A program made the translations under genes and the position numbers. Shown here piece after piece: positions 36,205 to 45,827 of a stretch of DNA of 64,000 nt (within the stretch, counting starts at the first letter, position 1; each line of letters opens with the position of its first letter). The DNA is from Sphingomonas kaistensis (GTDB lineage Bacteria; Pseudomonadota; Alphaproteobacteria; Sphingomonadales; Sphingomonadaceae). The DNA lies in NCBI RefSeq assembly GCF_036884275.1, contig NZ_CP145607.1, positions 1,041,001 through 1,105,000 on the forward strand, given 5' to 3'. The notes beneath the pieces were generated by a model. The model did not search any database and was not told the DNA's origin. It worked only from the letters and a program-made list of their open reading frames with translations.

Positions 36205-37956
36205 TCAAGCGAGTGCGGCATCTTCAAGATGCAGTTCGGCCGCATCGCCGCCGTTCCAAGTGTCGCGATGCACCGTTCCGGCGAGCCACAGCTTGCGGTC
36301 ACCCGGCATGGACAGCAACGCTTGGCCGAGCGCGGTGTCGGCGGCGCGGAAGGCGATCCACTTGAAACTGGCGCCGTCCGCGCCGCAGGCGATGCCCCGG
36401 ACATGGCCGTTGCCGACCACGCCGACCCGCATCAGCCGCGCTTCGCCCGCCGCGACGCGCGGCTGCGGCCAGCCGACGCCGTAGGGCCCGGCCTGGTCGA
36501 GCGAATCACAGAGGCCCGCCCCAATCCCGCGCGGGGCGCACATGGTGTCGAGCACCAGCGCCCGGTTGGCGGTGGCCCGCGCGACATCCGCTGCCAGCCG
36601 CTTCCCAAGATACTCGCGGAACTTGGCCACCCCGCCCGGCGCCAGCGTGACGCCCGCCGCCATCGCATGGCCGCCGCCGCCGACCGCATGGCCTTCGTCC
36701 TTCGCCGCCAGTACCGCGGCGCCAAGATCGACCCCGCCGATCGATCGGCCCGAGCCCTTGCCGATCCCATCCTCGCCGACCGCGATCACGAAGGCGGGCT
36801 TGCCGAACCGTTCCTTGAGGCGCCCGGCAACGATCCCGATCACGCCGGGATGCCAGCCCTCGGCGGCAACGGTGATGACGGGGTCGCCCTCGCGCGCCGC
36901 GGCCTGCTCAATCGCCTCGTCGAGCACGCCCTGCTCGATCCCGCGCCGCTCCTCGTTCAGCCGGTCGAGTTCCTCGGCGATGGCGTGCGCTTCCTCGGGA
37001 TCGGTGGTGGTGAGCAGCCGCACCCCGAGATCGGCCCGCCCGACCCGCCCACCGGCATTGATCCGCGGCCCCAGCGCAAAGCCGAGGTCGCGGCAGTTCG
37101 GCGCGCCCTTCAACCGCGCGGCCTGAGCCAGCGCCACCAGCCCGATGTTGCGGCTTGCGGCCATCACCTTCAGCCCCTGCGTTACGAACGCCCGGTTGAG
37201 GCCGTGCAGCTTTGCGACATCCGCCACCGTGCCGAGCGCAACCAGATCGAGCAATTCGATCACCTTGGGCTCGGGCCGGCCGGCGAAATAACCGTGCCCG
37301 CGCAGCGTCCGCACCACTGCCACGGCCAGCAGGAACGCCATGCCCACCGCCGCGACATGCCCGTGTCTCATCCCCGTCTCGCCCTCGTCGAGGCGATTGG
37401 GATTGACCAGCGCATGGCACAGGGGGAGCGCGGCGGCGCATTGGTGGTGGTCGACCACCACCACGTCCAGCCCGGCCTCGCGCGCGCCGGCCAGCGGCTC
37501 GAACGCCTGCGCGCCGCAATCCACCGTGACGATCAGGCTCGCCCCGCGCGCTTTCAGCGACAGCAGAGCGGGAAGGTTGGGACCATAGCCTTCGGCCTGG
37601 CGGTCGGGGATGTGGACCAGCGCCTCGGTGCCGAGCTGGCGCAGCAACAGCACGAGCAGCGCGCTGCTGGTCGCGCCGTCGACGTCATAATCGCCGAAGA
37701 TGGCGACCGTCTCACCGGCCAGCACCGCCGCCGCGACGCGCTCGGCCGCCGCGTCCATGTCGCGAAACAAGCTGGGATCGGGCAGCAGGTCGCGCAGCGT
37801 GGGGTTGCGATAGCGGTCGAGCTCGGCCTCGCTCACCCCGCGGCCGAGCAGCAGCTCGTCGAGCAGCGCGGTGCCCAGCTTCTCGTCCCCCTGCGGCCGG
37901 CGCCAGCGCCAAGCCTGGCCCGACAACGACTGTGTAACTCCAAGCGCTGCGTTCAT
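36205..37956 (-). CDS. recJ: Single-stranded-DNA-specific exonuclease RecJ
   Basis: A 583-residue 5'-3' ssDNA exonuclease of the DHH family used in recombination and mismatch repair. Motifs: 'IFGDYDVDGATSSALL' near residue 90, 'VDHHQ' near 170, DHHA1 'GGGGHAMAAG' in the C-terminal part. ATG 37956 overlaps the stop of the upstream PH-domain gene (ATGA), indicating coupling. Longer frames upstream only overlap that gene. Confidence 0.94.
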   Translation of the reverse strand: MNAALGVTQSLSGQAWRWRRPQGDEKLGTALLDELLLGRGVSEAELDRYRNPTLRDLLPDPSLFRDMDAAAERVAAAVLAGETVAIFGDYDVDGATSSALLVLLLRQLGTEALVHIPDRQAEGYGPNLPALLSLKARGASLIVTVDCGAQAFEPLAGAREAGLDVVVVDHHQCAAALPLCHALVNPNRLDEGETGMRHGHVAAVGMAFLLAVAVVRTLRGHGYFAGRPEPKVIELLDLVALGTVADVAKLHGLNRAFVTQGLKVMAASRNIGLVALAQAARLKGAPNCRDLGFALGPRINAGGRVGRADLGVRLLTTTDPEEAHAIAEELDRLNEERRGIEQGVLDEAIEQAAAREGDPVITVAAEGWHPGVIGIVAGRLKERFGKPAFVIAVGEDGIGKGSGRSIGGVDLGAAVLAAKDEGHAVGGGGHAMAAGVTLAPGGVAKFREYLGKRLAADVARATANRALVLDTMCAPRGIGAGLCDSLDQAGPYGVGWPQPRVAAGEARLMRVGVVGNGHVRGIACGADGASFKWIAFRAADTALGQALLSMPGDRKLWLAGTVHRDTWNGGDAAELHLEDAALA

Positions 37957-39497
37957 GGCTGCGCCGATAGCAGCTCCGCTCGCAGAAGACTCGCGCGATC
38001 TCGCGGTAATGCGGGGACGATTTGTCCGCCCGACTTGCCCCCGGCGACATCCACCGCAAGCGCGGCGATGCCGAACCGGCGGCTGAGGCTGCTTTCGCGC
38101 AGGGTGACGCTCTGGACGTTGCGCAAGGGGATGAGGAGGGTGCGCCGGCTCCACCAACCGCTGCGGATGAGGAGGCGGCCGTCCTCGGTCGCGAACGCCG
38201 TGTGCCGCCACTCGAACCAGCGCAGCGCGCCCAGCGCCGCGAACCCGCCAAGCGCAAGCAGCGGCGGACCGGCGAAGGCCAGCGGATCGGCATCTTGGAC
38301 GGCGAGGACGATCGTCCCCACCATCGCGGCCAGTGCCATGGCCGCGGCGATCACGACCAGGAAGCTCGTCACATAAGCGCGCGCGACCGGCTGCCACGGG
38401 GTCGCCGCGCCGGGCAGGGCCAGCCCCATCCCGGCCACGATCGGCGCGATCTCCGCGTCGGTGGCGAGCGGCGCCAGCACATGATCGTCGCGGCCCTGTT
38501 CCCCCGATTTGCCGCCGCTCGCCTCACCGGCAAGGCTCAGGACCTTGAGCGCGCGCCAGCCGAAATGACTGCGCACCGGGCCGGTGACGATCAGCCCGGC
38601 CTGGATCCGCCGCGTGGGCAAGGAAACGTCGGTCTTGGTGAGCAGCCCGCGGCGGCGGCGGAAGCCGTTGCCGGTGCGGTCGAGCCGGAAGCCGAACTCG
38701 CGCAACACGGTGCGGACGAGGCCGGTGACGGTGCCGGCGATCACCAGTACCACGGCCCCCGCGATCGCGAGGCCGATGCGATGCGCAAGCAGCCAATCGC
38801 CGAGGCCACTTTGCTCGAGAATCGGGCGCCAGAACGTGCGCTCGAACGGGTTGATATTGAGCACGTCGCCAAAGGTCTGCGTCGCGCCGAACAGGCCGGC
38901 GAACAGCGCCAGGCTGAAATTGAACAGGCCAAGCGTCAGGACCCGGCGCGCATCCATCGCGAACAAGGGCGCCGCCTCTTCGTCGGCCTGGGCCACGGCA
39001 ACACTGTCCGCCGCGATAGGACCCCGCGCCGCCGCCCGCATCGATCGGACATGCTCGCGCAAGGCTTCCGCGCGGTGCAGCGCAATGCCGTCGAGTACGC
39101 CTTCCTCCTGCCCCGCCGCCGAGCCCCCCGTTTCCAAGGTCACGCGGGCGATGCCGACGACGCGCTGCAGCGGGCCTTGCGCGATGGAAACATCGGCGAC
39201 CCGGTCGAACGGAATGGTCCGCTGGTTGCGGCTGAGGATGCCGCTGTCGATGCGGATCGCATCATGGCCGACCCGGAAGGAGAAGCGCCGCCAGTGAATG
39301 AACATCACGATTGGCGCGATAACCAGCAGGCTGCCGACAAGGATGAAGGCAATGAGGGGCCGCCCCTGAAATGCGAAGTAACCGCCCGCCGCGATGCCGC
39401 CGATGGCATTGCGCACCGCGCGCCCGAGCCCGCTCAACAGCGCGAGCGGATGCAGCCGCTCGGGCCGCGCGTCGTCGGCGGTGAGGGGAATGCTCAC
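37953..39497 (-). CDS. bPH2 domain membrane protein (YdbT-like)
   Basis: A 514-residue membrane protein from GTG 39497, one base after the stop of its partner. It has tandem bacterial PH (bPH2) modules, each after hydrophobic helices: 'IRIDSGILSRNQRTIPFDRV', 'LLTKTDVSLPTRRIQAGLIV' and 'LIRSGWWSRRTLLIPLRNVQ'. YdbS/YdbT pairs occur widely; their role, perhaps in envelope stress or secretion, is unsettled. It overlaps recJ by 4 bp. Confidence 0.85.
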   Translation of the reverse strand: MSIPLTADDARPERLHPLALLSGLGRAVRNAIGGIAAGGYFAFQGRPLIAFILVGSLLVIAPIVMFIHWRRFSFRVGHDAIRIDSGILSRNQRTIPFDRVADVSIAQGPLQRVVGIARVTLETGGSAAGQEEGVLDGIALHRAEALREHVRSMRAAARGPIAADSVAVAQADEEAAPLFAMDARRVLTLGLFNFSLALFAGLFGATQTFGDVLNINPFERTFWRPILEQSGLGDWLLAHRIGLAIAGAVVLVIAGTVTGLVRTVLREFGFRLDRTGNGFRRRRGLLTKTDVSLPTRRIQAGLIVTGPVRSHFGWRALKVLSLAGEASGGKSGEQGRDDHVLAPLATDAEIAPIVAGMGLALPGAATPWQPVARAYVTSFLVVIAAAMALAAMVGTIVLAVQDADPLAFAGPPLLALGGFAALGALRWFEWRHTAFATEDGRLLIRSGWWSRRTLLIPLRNVQSVTLRESSLSRRFGIAALAVDVAGGKSGGQIVPALPRDRASLLRAELLSAQP

Positions 39498-39498
39498 C

Positions 39499-40020
39499 CT
39501 AGTCGAGGTCCGCCTTGATATGCGTGCGGATGGCCGCCGCCAGCTCGGCCGCGCGCGCCGGCGACAGGCCGGGCAGGGTGACGATGCTGTTGTGGGTGCC
39601 CGCGGTATGGATCGCCAGCGTGGCAGTGCCGAACATCTTGTCGAGCGGCCCGCGCGCGACATCAAGATGCTGGACGCGGACCAGCGGCACCAGGGTGTCG
39701 GTGTGGAACATCCACCCGCGCACCACCCGCAGCATGGCGGGCTCCAGCGCGTAGCCGAGGCGGGCCCAGATGCGCGGCGGGGCGAGCGCCGTCGCCAGCA
39801 CCGCCAGCAGCGGCACCAGCACCAGCAGCAGCCCGCCGACCGGCGTCTCGGCCAGGACCAGCCGGTCGAGCACCACCGCGCCGATCACGAACGGCACCCA
39901 GGCAAGCAGGGTGCGGACCCGGATCACCTGGACATAGGAACGCTCGACCGGCTCGGTCCCGGCCGGCCGGCCGGCGACGTACACGGACGCCGCGTCCCCC
40001 TCGATCACCTCAGCTGTCAT
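39499..40020 (-). CDS. bPH2 domain membrane protein (YdbS-like)
   Basis: A 173-residue protein with two adjacent TM helices (about 35-80) and one bPH2 module ('MLRVVRGWMFHTDTLVPLVR', 'VQHLDVARGPLDKMFGTATL'). It is the small partner of the 514-residue protein and precedes it by one base, as in ydbS-ydbT operons. Function is unknown. Confidence 0.87.
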   Translation of the reverse strand: MTAEVIEGDAASVYVAGRPAGTEPVERSYVQVIRVRTLLAWVPFVIGAVVLDRLVLAETPVGGLLLVLVPLLAVLATALAPPRIWARLGYALEPAMLRVVRGWMFHTDTLVPLVRVQHLDVARGPLDKMFGTATLAIHTAGTHNSIVTLPGLSPARAAELAAAIRTHIKADLD

Positions 40021-40050
40021 ACGCGCATAATACAGCAGCGCGGCGTGGCT

Positions 40051-41025
40051 TCAAGCGTCCGCCTTGCGATGTTCGCCCGCGATCCGCCGCACGGTGCCGC
40101 TTGATGCGCGCATCACGATGCTTTCGGTGGTGATGCAATTCCTGCGGCGCTTGACGCCCTTCAGCAGCGACCCGTCAGTGACCCCGGTCGCGGCGAAGAT
40201 GCAGTCGCCCTTGGCCATGTCTTCGAGTCGATAGATGCGGTCGAGATCCTCGATCCCCCAGCGCCGCGCGCGACCGCGCTCGTCGTCGTTGCGGAACAGG
40301 AGCTTGCCTTCGATCTGCCCGCCGACGCAGCGCAGCGCCGCGGCCGCCAGCACGCCTTCCGGCGCCCCGCCCGAGCCCATGTAGATATCGACCGTGGTGT
40401 CGGGGTTGGTGGTCGCGATCACGCCGGCAACGTCGCCATCGGGGATCAGCATGATGCCGCACCCGATCGAGCGCAGTTCGGCGATCACGCTGGCGTGACG
40501 CGGCCGGTCGAGGACGCAGGCGATGATCTCGTTGGGCCGGACGCCCTTGGCCTTGGCCAGCGCCTGCACGTTCTCGGTCGCCGACCGCTCGAGGCTGACG
40601 GTGCCCGGCGCATAGCCCGGCCCGATCGCCAGCTTCTCCATATAGACGTCAGGCGCATTGAGCAGGCACCCGGCTTCGGCGATCGCCAGCACCGCCAGCG
40701 CATTGGGACCGGCCTTGGCGGTGATCGTAGTGCCTTCCAAGGGATCGAGCGCGATGTCGATCTTGGGTCCCGTGCCCTGCTCGGACCCGACCTTTTCGCC
40801 GATATAGAGCATCGGCGCCTCGTCGCGCTCGCCTTCGCCGATCACCACGGTGCCGTCCATCGGCAGTTCGTTCAGCGCCGCGCGCATGGCTTCCACCGCC
40901 GCCGCATCGGCCGCCTTTTCATCGCCTCGCCCGATCAGGGTCGAGGCGGCGATGGCGGCCGCTTCGGTGACTCGCACCATCTCGAGGACAAGGACGCGGT
41001 CGAGAATATTGGATGCCTGGATCAC
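40051..41025 (-). CDS. glpX: Class II fructose-1,6-bisphosphatase
   Basis: A 324-residue gluconeogenic phosphatase acting on fructose-1,6-bisphosphate (some homologues also on sedoheptulose-1,7-bisphosphate). Motifs are 'VVIGEGERDEAPMLYIGEKV' and the metal site 'IDIALDPLEGTT', plus 'YMGSGGAPEGVLAAAAL'. GTG 41025 has AGGAGGAAA eight bases upstream; longer frames lack this. It lies 30 bp before the ydbS-like start on the same strand. Confidence 0.94.
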   Translation of the reverse strand: MIQASNILDRVLVLEMVRVTEAAAIAASTLIGRGDEKAADAAAVEAMRAALNELPMDGTVVIGEGERDEAPMLYIGEKVGSEQGTGPKIDIALDPLEGTTITAKAGPNALAVLAIAEAGCLLNAPDVYMEKLAIGPGYAPGTVSLERSATENVQALAKAKGVRPNEIIACVLDRPRHASVIAELRSIGCGIMLIPDGDVAGVIATTNPDTTVDIYMGSGGAPEGVLAAAALRCVGGQIEGKLLFRNDDERGRARRWGIEDLDRIYRLEDMAKGDCIFAATGVTDGSLLKGVKRRRNCITTESIVMRASSGTVRRIAGEHRKADA

Positions 41026-41134
41026 GGGGTAGATTTCCTCCTGTTCGCTCTTGAGATCGTCCCTACCGGGGGCAGCCGGGTCCGGCAACAAAGCGGGGCG
41101 CACCCTTTTCGCGGTTTCGGCGCGTTGTCCCGTC

Positions 41135-41554
41135 ATGAACCGCTGCGCCGCTCCCCTTCTCGTCGCCCTGTCGCTCCTCGCCGCCTGCTCGAACGACGAG
41201 CCTCCGGTGAATAATGCGGCGGCGCCTCCGCTCGAACAGATGAGCGAAGACCCGGGCGACTGGACCGCATTGAACGGCATGATCGGCCGCCGCCCGTCCG
41301 AAAGCGGGCTTATCGACAGCAGTCCGATCAGTGTGGACCTGAATGCCCGGCTCGGTTCCTCGGCCAAGGCCTTTCGCGACGCGATGATGACCGCCGGACC
41401 GCTGACGCGCCAGGGCAATCTGCTGGTGTCCAAGGGCCCCAACGCCTGGCTGGTGCTCGACCCCGAAGGCCATGCCTTCCGCGCCGGGCTGATCCGAAAC
41501 GGCCGACTGGAGGAATGGCAGACCGCCGGCACCGACGTGCCCCGGCCACGCTAG
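41135..41554 (+). CDS. Hypothetical lipoprotein
   Basis: A 139-residue protein with a lipoprotein signal: 'MNRCAAPLLVALSLLAACS', lipobox LAAC. The rest is polar with no family I recognise ('ALNGMIGRRPSESGLIDSSP', 'GNLLVSKGPNAWLVLDPEG'). It is divergent from glpX and ends 2 bp from the convergent DUF2721 gene. Confidence 0.78.
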   Translation: MNRCAAPLLVALSLLAACSNDEPPVNNAAAPPLEQMSEDPGDWTALNGMIGRRPSESGLIDSSPISVDLNARLGSSAKAFRDAMMTAGPLTRQGNLLVSKGPNAWLVLDPEGHAFRAGLIRNGRLEEWQTAGTDVPRPR

Positions 41555-41555
41555 C

Positions 41556-42044
41556 TCACTCGTCGCCCGCCGCCTCGTCCACTTCGTGAGTCAGCAGCGC
41601 CTTGCGCACCCGGATGGCACGGGCCGCGACGCGGGTTTCGATCAGGAAGATGAAGAAGCCCACCGCCACCGTCACCATCGCGCCGATGAACAACAGGGCG
41701 ATGGCCTGCCCGGCATGAAGATCGACCAGCGCGGCGGCGAACAGCAGCACGACCACCGCGCACACCAGCACCGCGCTGGCGACGGTGGAGGTGATGGCGC
41801 TGCTGACCAGGCGCATCCGCCGATCCACCGTATTGATCTCGCGCACCAGCCGGTCATGCTCGGCCCCGACGCTTTCCAGCAGGCGCGGTTCGATCGCCCG
41901 GCCGCGATCGACGATCCGCGCCAGCCGCCCTGTCAGCGTGTTGAGAAACGCCCCGATCCCCGCCAGCAGGAACACCGGCGCCACCGCCTGGCCGATGATA
42001 TGCGCAACCGCCGACGCGCTGTCGGGCGTGACCGGCAGGGTCAT
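41556..42044 (-). CDS. DUF2721 family membrane protein
   Basis: A 162-residue protein with three TM helices (about 15-35, 78-103, 110-135) and the DUF2721 core '[20 protein letters not shown]', 'RIVDRGR' and '[16 protein letters not shown]'. Function is unknown. ATG 42044 overlaps the DUF2256 stop (ATGA). Confidence 0.88.
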   Translation of the reverse strand: MTLPVTPDSASAVAHIIGQAVAPVFLLAGIGAFLNTLTGRLARIVDRGRAIEPRLLESVGAEHDRLVREINTVDRRMRLVSSAITSTVASAVLVCAVVVLLFAAALVDLHAGQAIALLFIGAMVTVAVGFFIFLIETRVAARAIRVRKALLTHEVDEAAGDE

Positions 42045-42193
42045 GCCTTGGCCGCTCCGGCTGAGCGGCATCTGTCAGAGCAGAACTTCACCTGATCCCA
42101 GTCCCGTTCCCATTTCTTGCGCCATGTGAACGGCAGTCCGCACGACGCGCAAAGCTTGCTCGGCAGATCGGCCTTTTTGCGCATCTTGGGCAT
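42041..42193 (-). CDS. DUF2256 small zinc-ribbon-like protein
   Basis: A 50-residue protein '[20 protein letters not shown]...' with Cys15, Cys18, Cys38 and Cys42 spaced as a zinc site, plus the family's 'PFTWRKKW' and 'KFCSDRCR'. It is translationally coupled to the DUF2721 gene by a 4 bp overlap. Role unknown. Confidence 0.88.
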   Translation of the reverse strand: MPKMRKKADLPSKLCASCGLPFTWRKKWERDWDQVKFCSDRCRSAGAAKA

Positions 42194-42234
42194 CGCGCCT
42201 TCCTGACGCTGGCCGGTGACGCAGTCAAACGGCC

Positions 42235-42918
42235 TCAGGTCCGCGTCCGCGCAAGGTTAAGCGTGCCGACCGCATTGCGCAGCACCACCTGCTCGCTGCC
42301 GATGGCCTCGACGACGAAGGGTAGGGCAAGCGCCTTTTCGCCTGCTTCCTCGAAGCTCGGATCGGCGCAGGCCATGCGGGTCTTGGCGATGGTGCCAACG
42401 CTGAGCACCCGGTCCGCCAGCGCAAAAGGCGCATTCAGCCGGTTGCAGCCGAGCACCATGCTCAGCCGTCCGCGCTCGAACGAAGCGGTAAAGGGGCGGT
42501 CGAGCGGGGTCGGGCGGCCGTTGACCGACAGCACCGTCCAGCTTCCCGCGCCGAGGCTCAGGCCCTGCGACTGCTCGCCGCCGCAGCCTTCATAGGTCCG
42601 GCCGTCCACCGTCACCCGTACCGTCTGGGTGGTGGTGGTCGAGGTCAGCGCGCAGGCCTGGGTCCGGCTGTCGATCAGGATGCGCTGGCCTTGCAGGCGG
42701 CCGTTCTTGGGCACCGTGCCGGTCGGATTGGCCTCGTCCACCGCCGGCGCGCCGCCGGGGCCCGAAAAGACGATCCGCGCCGGGGTCACGGTCAATTGCC
42801 AGGCCGGGGTTTCGCCCCGCGCGAGCAAAGGGTCCACAGCCGGCCCGCCGACGCTGCCGCTCGTCGCGCAGCCGGCAAGCAGGGCAGAGGCGGCAAGGGG
42901 GATGAGTTTGTTGTTCAT
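42235..42918 (-). CDS. META-domain (HslJ-like) lipoprotein
   Basis: A 227-residue lipoprotein ('[20 protein letters not shown]', lipobox LAGC). The C-terminal half is a META domain with '[13 protein letters not shown]', '[12 protein letters not shown]' and '[18 protein letters not shown]'. The N-terminal half resembles the COG3650-type region often joined to META. HslJ is linked to novobiocin resistance and heat induction in E. coli; here the role is unknown. Confidence 0.85.
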   Translation of the reverse strand: MNNKLIPLAASALLAGCATSGSVGGPAVDPLLARGETPAWQLTVTPARIVFSGPGGAPAVDEANPTGTVPKNGRLQGQRILIDSRTQACALTSTTTTQTVRVTVDGRTYEGCGGEQSQGLSLGAGSWTVLSVNGRPTPLDRPFTASFERGRLSMVLGCNRLNAPFALADRVLSVGTIAKTRMACADPSFEEAGEKALALPFVVEAIGSEQVVLRNAVGTLNLARTRT

Positions 42919-42953
42919 ACGGCCCCAACGCCCCAGCGGCGGAAAAGCTCGTT

Positions 42954-44132
42954 TCAGGCGGATTTCAGGAGCTTCTTCACCCCGCGCGCCGCCTGCCGGA
43001 GGCGCTGTTCGTTCTCGACCAGCGCGATCCGGACAAAGCCTTCGCCTTCTTCGCCGAAGCCGACACCCGGCGCCACCGCGACCCCCGCTTCGGCCAGCAA
43101 CCGCTTGGAAAATTCCATGCTGCCGAGATGTCGGAACGGCTCGGGGATCGGCACCCAGGCGAACATGCTCGCCTGCGGCACCGGAATCTCCCACCCGGCG
43201 CGCCCGAAGCTTTCCACCAGCACGTCGCGCCGCCGTTTATACAGCGCGCGGGTGTCGGCGATGCAGTCCTGCGGCCCGTTCAGCGCCGCCACCGCCGCGG
43301 CCTGAACCGGCGTGAAGGCGCCATAATCGAGATAGGATTTCACCCGCGTCAACGCCGCGATCAGCTCCCGATTGCCGACCGCGAACCCGATCCGCCAGCC
43401 CGCCATCGAATAGGTTTTGCTCATCGAGGTGAACTCGATCGCCACGTCCTTGGCGCCCTCGATCGCGAGGATCGACGGCGTCGGCACGTCGCCGAAATAG
43501 ATCTCCGCATACGCAAGGTCGGAGATGATCCAGATCTCATGCTCACGCGCGAAGGCGACCAGTTTCTCGTAGAAAGCGACGTCCGCCACATAAGCCGTCG
43601 GGTTCGACGGATACCCGATCACCAGCACCTTGGGCCGCGGCACGGTATAGCGCATCGCCATGCGCAGCCGCTCGAAGAACTCCTCGCCCGGTGCAGCGGG
43701 GATCGAGCGGATCGCGGCGCCGGCGATGATGAAGCCGAAACTGTGGATCGGATAGGACGGGTTGGGTGCCAGGATCACGTCGCCCGGCGCGGTGATCGCC
43801 TGCGCGAGGTTGGCCAGCCCCTCCTTCGACCCGAGGGTCACGATCACTTCGCTATCGGGATCGACCGTGACCCCGAACCGCCGCTGGTAATAAGCCGCCT
43901 GCGCTTTCCGGAGGCCCGGAATGCCCTTCGACGCCGAATAGCCATGCGCATCGGGCTTGGCCGCGACTTCCGACAGCTTGGCGACGACATGCGCCGGGGG
44001 CGGGCTGTCGGGATTGCCCATGCCGAGATCGATGACGTCGCGCCCCTCCGCCCGCATCGCCGCGCGCATCCCGTTCACTTCGGCGAAGACGTACGGCGGC
44101 AGCCGCTCGATGCGGTAGAAGTCGGTGTGCAT
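42954..44132 (-). CDS. alaC: Class I/II aminotransferase, AlaC-type (alanine-synthesising)
   Basis: A 392-residue PLP enzyme. 'FYRIERLPPYVFAEVNGMRA' and 'VIDLGMGNPDSPPP' are characteristic of the AlaC/YfdZ group, which forms alanine from pyruvate and glutamate. The PLP lysine is in 'FTSMSKTYSMAGWRIGFAVG' and 'PSYPIHSFG' is present. ATG 44132 fits the family start. It precedes the META lipoprotein by 36 bp. Confidence 0.88.
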   Translation of the reverse strand: MHTDFYRIERLPPYVFAEVNGMRAAMRAEGRDVIDLGMGNPDSPPPAHVVAKLSEVAAKPDAHGYSASKGIPGLRKAQAAYYQRRFGVTVDPDSEVIVTLGSKEGLANLAQAITAPGDVILAPNPSYPIHSFGFIIAGAAIRSIPAAPGEEFFERLRMAMRYTVPRPKVLVIGYPSNPTAYVADVAFYEKLVAFAREHEIWIISDLAYAEIYFGDVPTPSILAIEGAKDVAIEFTSMSKTYSMAGWRIGFAVGNRELIAALTRVKSYLDYGAFTPVQAAAVAALNGPQDCIADTRALYKRRRDVLVESFGRAGWEIPVPQASMFAWVPIPEPFRHLGSMEFSKRLLAEAGVAVAPGVGFGEEGEGFVRIALVENEQRLRQAARGVKKLLKSA

Positions 44133-44236
44133 GGGGCGATTGTGCCGCCCCTGCTGCACTGCGGCAAGGGCAGGCGGAACAAGGTCGCGCGGGCGTGGTT
44201 CGTCTCGAAACGCAACCCACTGGAGGCACGCACCCC

Positions 44237-44932
44237 ATGAACATCCTGATGGTCCTCACCAGCCACGATCAGCTCGGCGACACCGGCAAGAAAACCGGCT
44301 TCTGGCTCGAGGAATTCGCCGGCCCTTATTATGTGCTGAAAGACGCCGGCCACACGATCACGCTTGCCAGCCCCAAGGGCGGCCAGCCCCCGCTCGACCC
44401 CAAGAGCGACGAGGACGACGCGCAGACCGACGCTACCCGCCGCTTCAAGGCCGACCAGGACGGCCAGGCCCAGCTCGCCGCGACCAAGAAGCTGTCGGAA
44501 GTAAATGCTGAGGATTTCGACGCCGTCTTCTACCCCGGCGGCCATGGCCCGATGTGGGATCTGGCGAGCGATGCCGACAGCAAGGCGCTGATCGAAAAGA
44601 CGCTCGCCGACGGCAAGCCGGTCGGTCTCGTCTGCCACGCGCCCGCCGCCTTGAAGAATGTCACCGCGCCCGACGGCAGCCCGCTGGTCAAGGGCCGCAA
44701 GGTTACCGGCTTCACCAACGAGGAAGAAGAAGCGGTCGGGCTCACCGACGTGGTGCCCTTCCTCCTCGAGGACGAATTGCAGCGTTTGGGCGGCAACTAC
44801 AGCAAGGGCGACACCTTCAAGCCCTATGTCGTGACCGACGGCCTGCTGATTACCGGCCAGAACCCGCCGTCGAGCGAACCGACCGCCGAAGCGCTCTTGA
44901 AGGCGCTGGCTAAGGAGCCGGCCGAAGCCTGA
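44237..44932 (+). CDS. Type 1 glutamine amidotransferase-like (DJ-1/PfpI) protein
   Basis: A 231-residue protein of the HSP31-like branch: 'MVLTSHDQLGDTGKKTGFWL', 'AVFYPGGHGPMWDL', nucleophile Cys133 in 'GLVCHAPAAL', and 'LITGQNPPSS' at the end. Such proteins act as glutathione-independent glyoxalases or chaperones; which applies is unknown. Ribosome site ggagg precedes ATG 44237. Confidence 0.9.
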   Translation: MNILMVLTSHDQLGDTGKKTGFWLEEFAGPYYVLKDAGHTITLASPKGGQPPLDPKSDEDDAQTDATRRFKADQDGQAQLAATKKLSEVNAEDFDAVFYPGGHGPMWDLASDADSKALIEKTLADGKPVGLVCHAPAALKNVTAPDGSPLVKGRKVTGFTNEEEEAVGLTDVVPFLLEDELQRLGGNYSKGDTFKPYVVTDGLLITGQNPPSSEPTAEALLKALAKEPAEA

Positions 44933-44936
44933 TCGC

Positions 44937-45758
44937 CTAGTCCTTCTCCCACGCCGCCCGCTGTCTGACACCGTAGTCGATGCGGATGCGGACCCATTCG
45001 CCGACCTGCAACTGGCCGCCGATCCGCGGCGGGCGAACGCGGAATTGCCAGGCGGCGGCAAGCATCGCGCGGGTCAATCGCGACCCGCGCGATTCGCTCA
45101 CCGGCACGCAATCGTCGACCCGGAAATTGGCCACCGTCCGGCAGGCGATCATCCCCCAGCCGGGCTGCGCGGTGGATAGATACCCGCGCAGCTCGCTCTC
45201 GCTCGGCTCGCGCTGCCAGGCAGCGGCGTAGAGTTTCTCGCCATTGGGCCCGGTGCCGTCGACCAGCGGCGTATCGGCCGCGCTGCTCGGCGCGGCGGGG
45301 CCATAAGTCCGAGCGGCCTTGGGCGCCGAGGGCAGTGAGCGAAGGTCGGCCGACGCCAGATCGTCGCGCGACAATTCCACCAGCGGCGACGGGCGCGGCG
45401 GGGCCGGGGTCGGCGGCTGGATCGATGGCACATCGGGCGCAGGCTGCGCCGGCGCGACCTCCGCCCCCGGCTGCGGCTTGGTCTCGGTGACGACCTTCTT
45501 GGTCTCGGGCGTCTGAACCGCTTCCACCACCAGCTCGAGGCTCGGCGCGGCCAGATCGAAGGTCTTGAGCGGCTGGCCCTCCTTGGCCATCTCCGCGAAA
45601 CGCCCGCTTCCGAGCGTCAGCAGCGCCAGCACCACCAACGCTTCCAGCGCCAGCGCCGCGACCAGCCCGCCGATCCGCTGCTGCCGCGTCTTGCGCCCCT
45701 GCCGACTGCGCACCGGCAAGTCGGCCTTGATCGCCGGAGAAGGAAAGGCCACGCCCAT
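44937..45758 (-). CDS. TonB-like energy transducer protein
   Basis: A 273-residue protein with a single N-terminal TM helix (about 31-50), a Pro-rich periplasmic stretch (about 90-125) and a C-terminal alpha/beta part ('PGWGMIACRTVANFRVDDCV', 'LAAAWQFRVRPPRIGG') resembling TonB-type ends. TonB proteins couple inner membrane energy to outer membrane transporters. No exbB/exbD lies next to it, so the assignment rests on architecture. Confidence 0.65.
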   Translation of the reverse strand: MGVAFPSPAIKADLPVRSRQGRKTRQQRIGGLVAALALEALVVLALLTLGSGRFAEMAKEGQPLKTFDLAAPSLELVVEAVQTPETKKVVTETKPQPGAEVAPAQPAPDVPSIQPPTPAPPRPSPLVELSRDDLASADLRSLPSAPKAARTYGPAAPSSAADTPLVDGTGPNGEKLYAAAWQREPSESELRGYLSTAQPGWGMIACRTVANFRVDDCVPVSESRGSRLTRAMLAAAWQFRVRPPRIGGQLQVGEWVRIRIDYGVRQRAAWEKD

Positions 45759-45827
45759 CCGCCGCCCTTAGCCGAACCTCGGCCCGCGCACATCCCGCTT
45801 ATCCTGCGGAGATAGCGATATATTCGA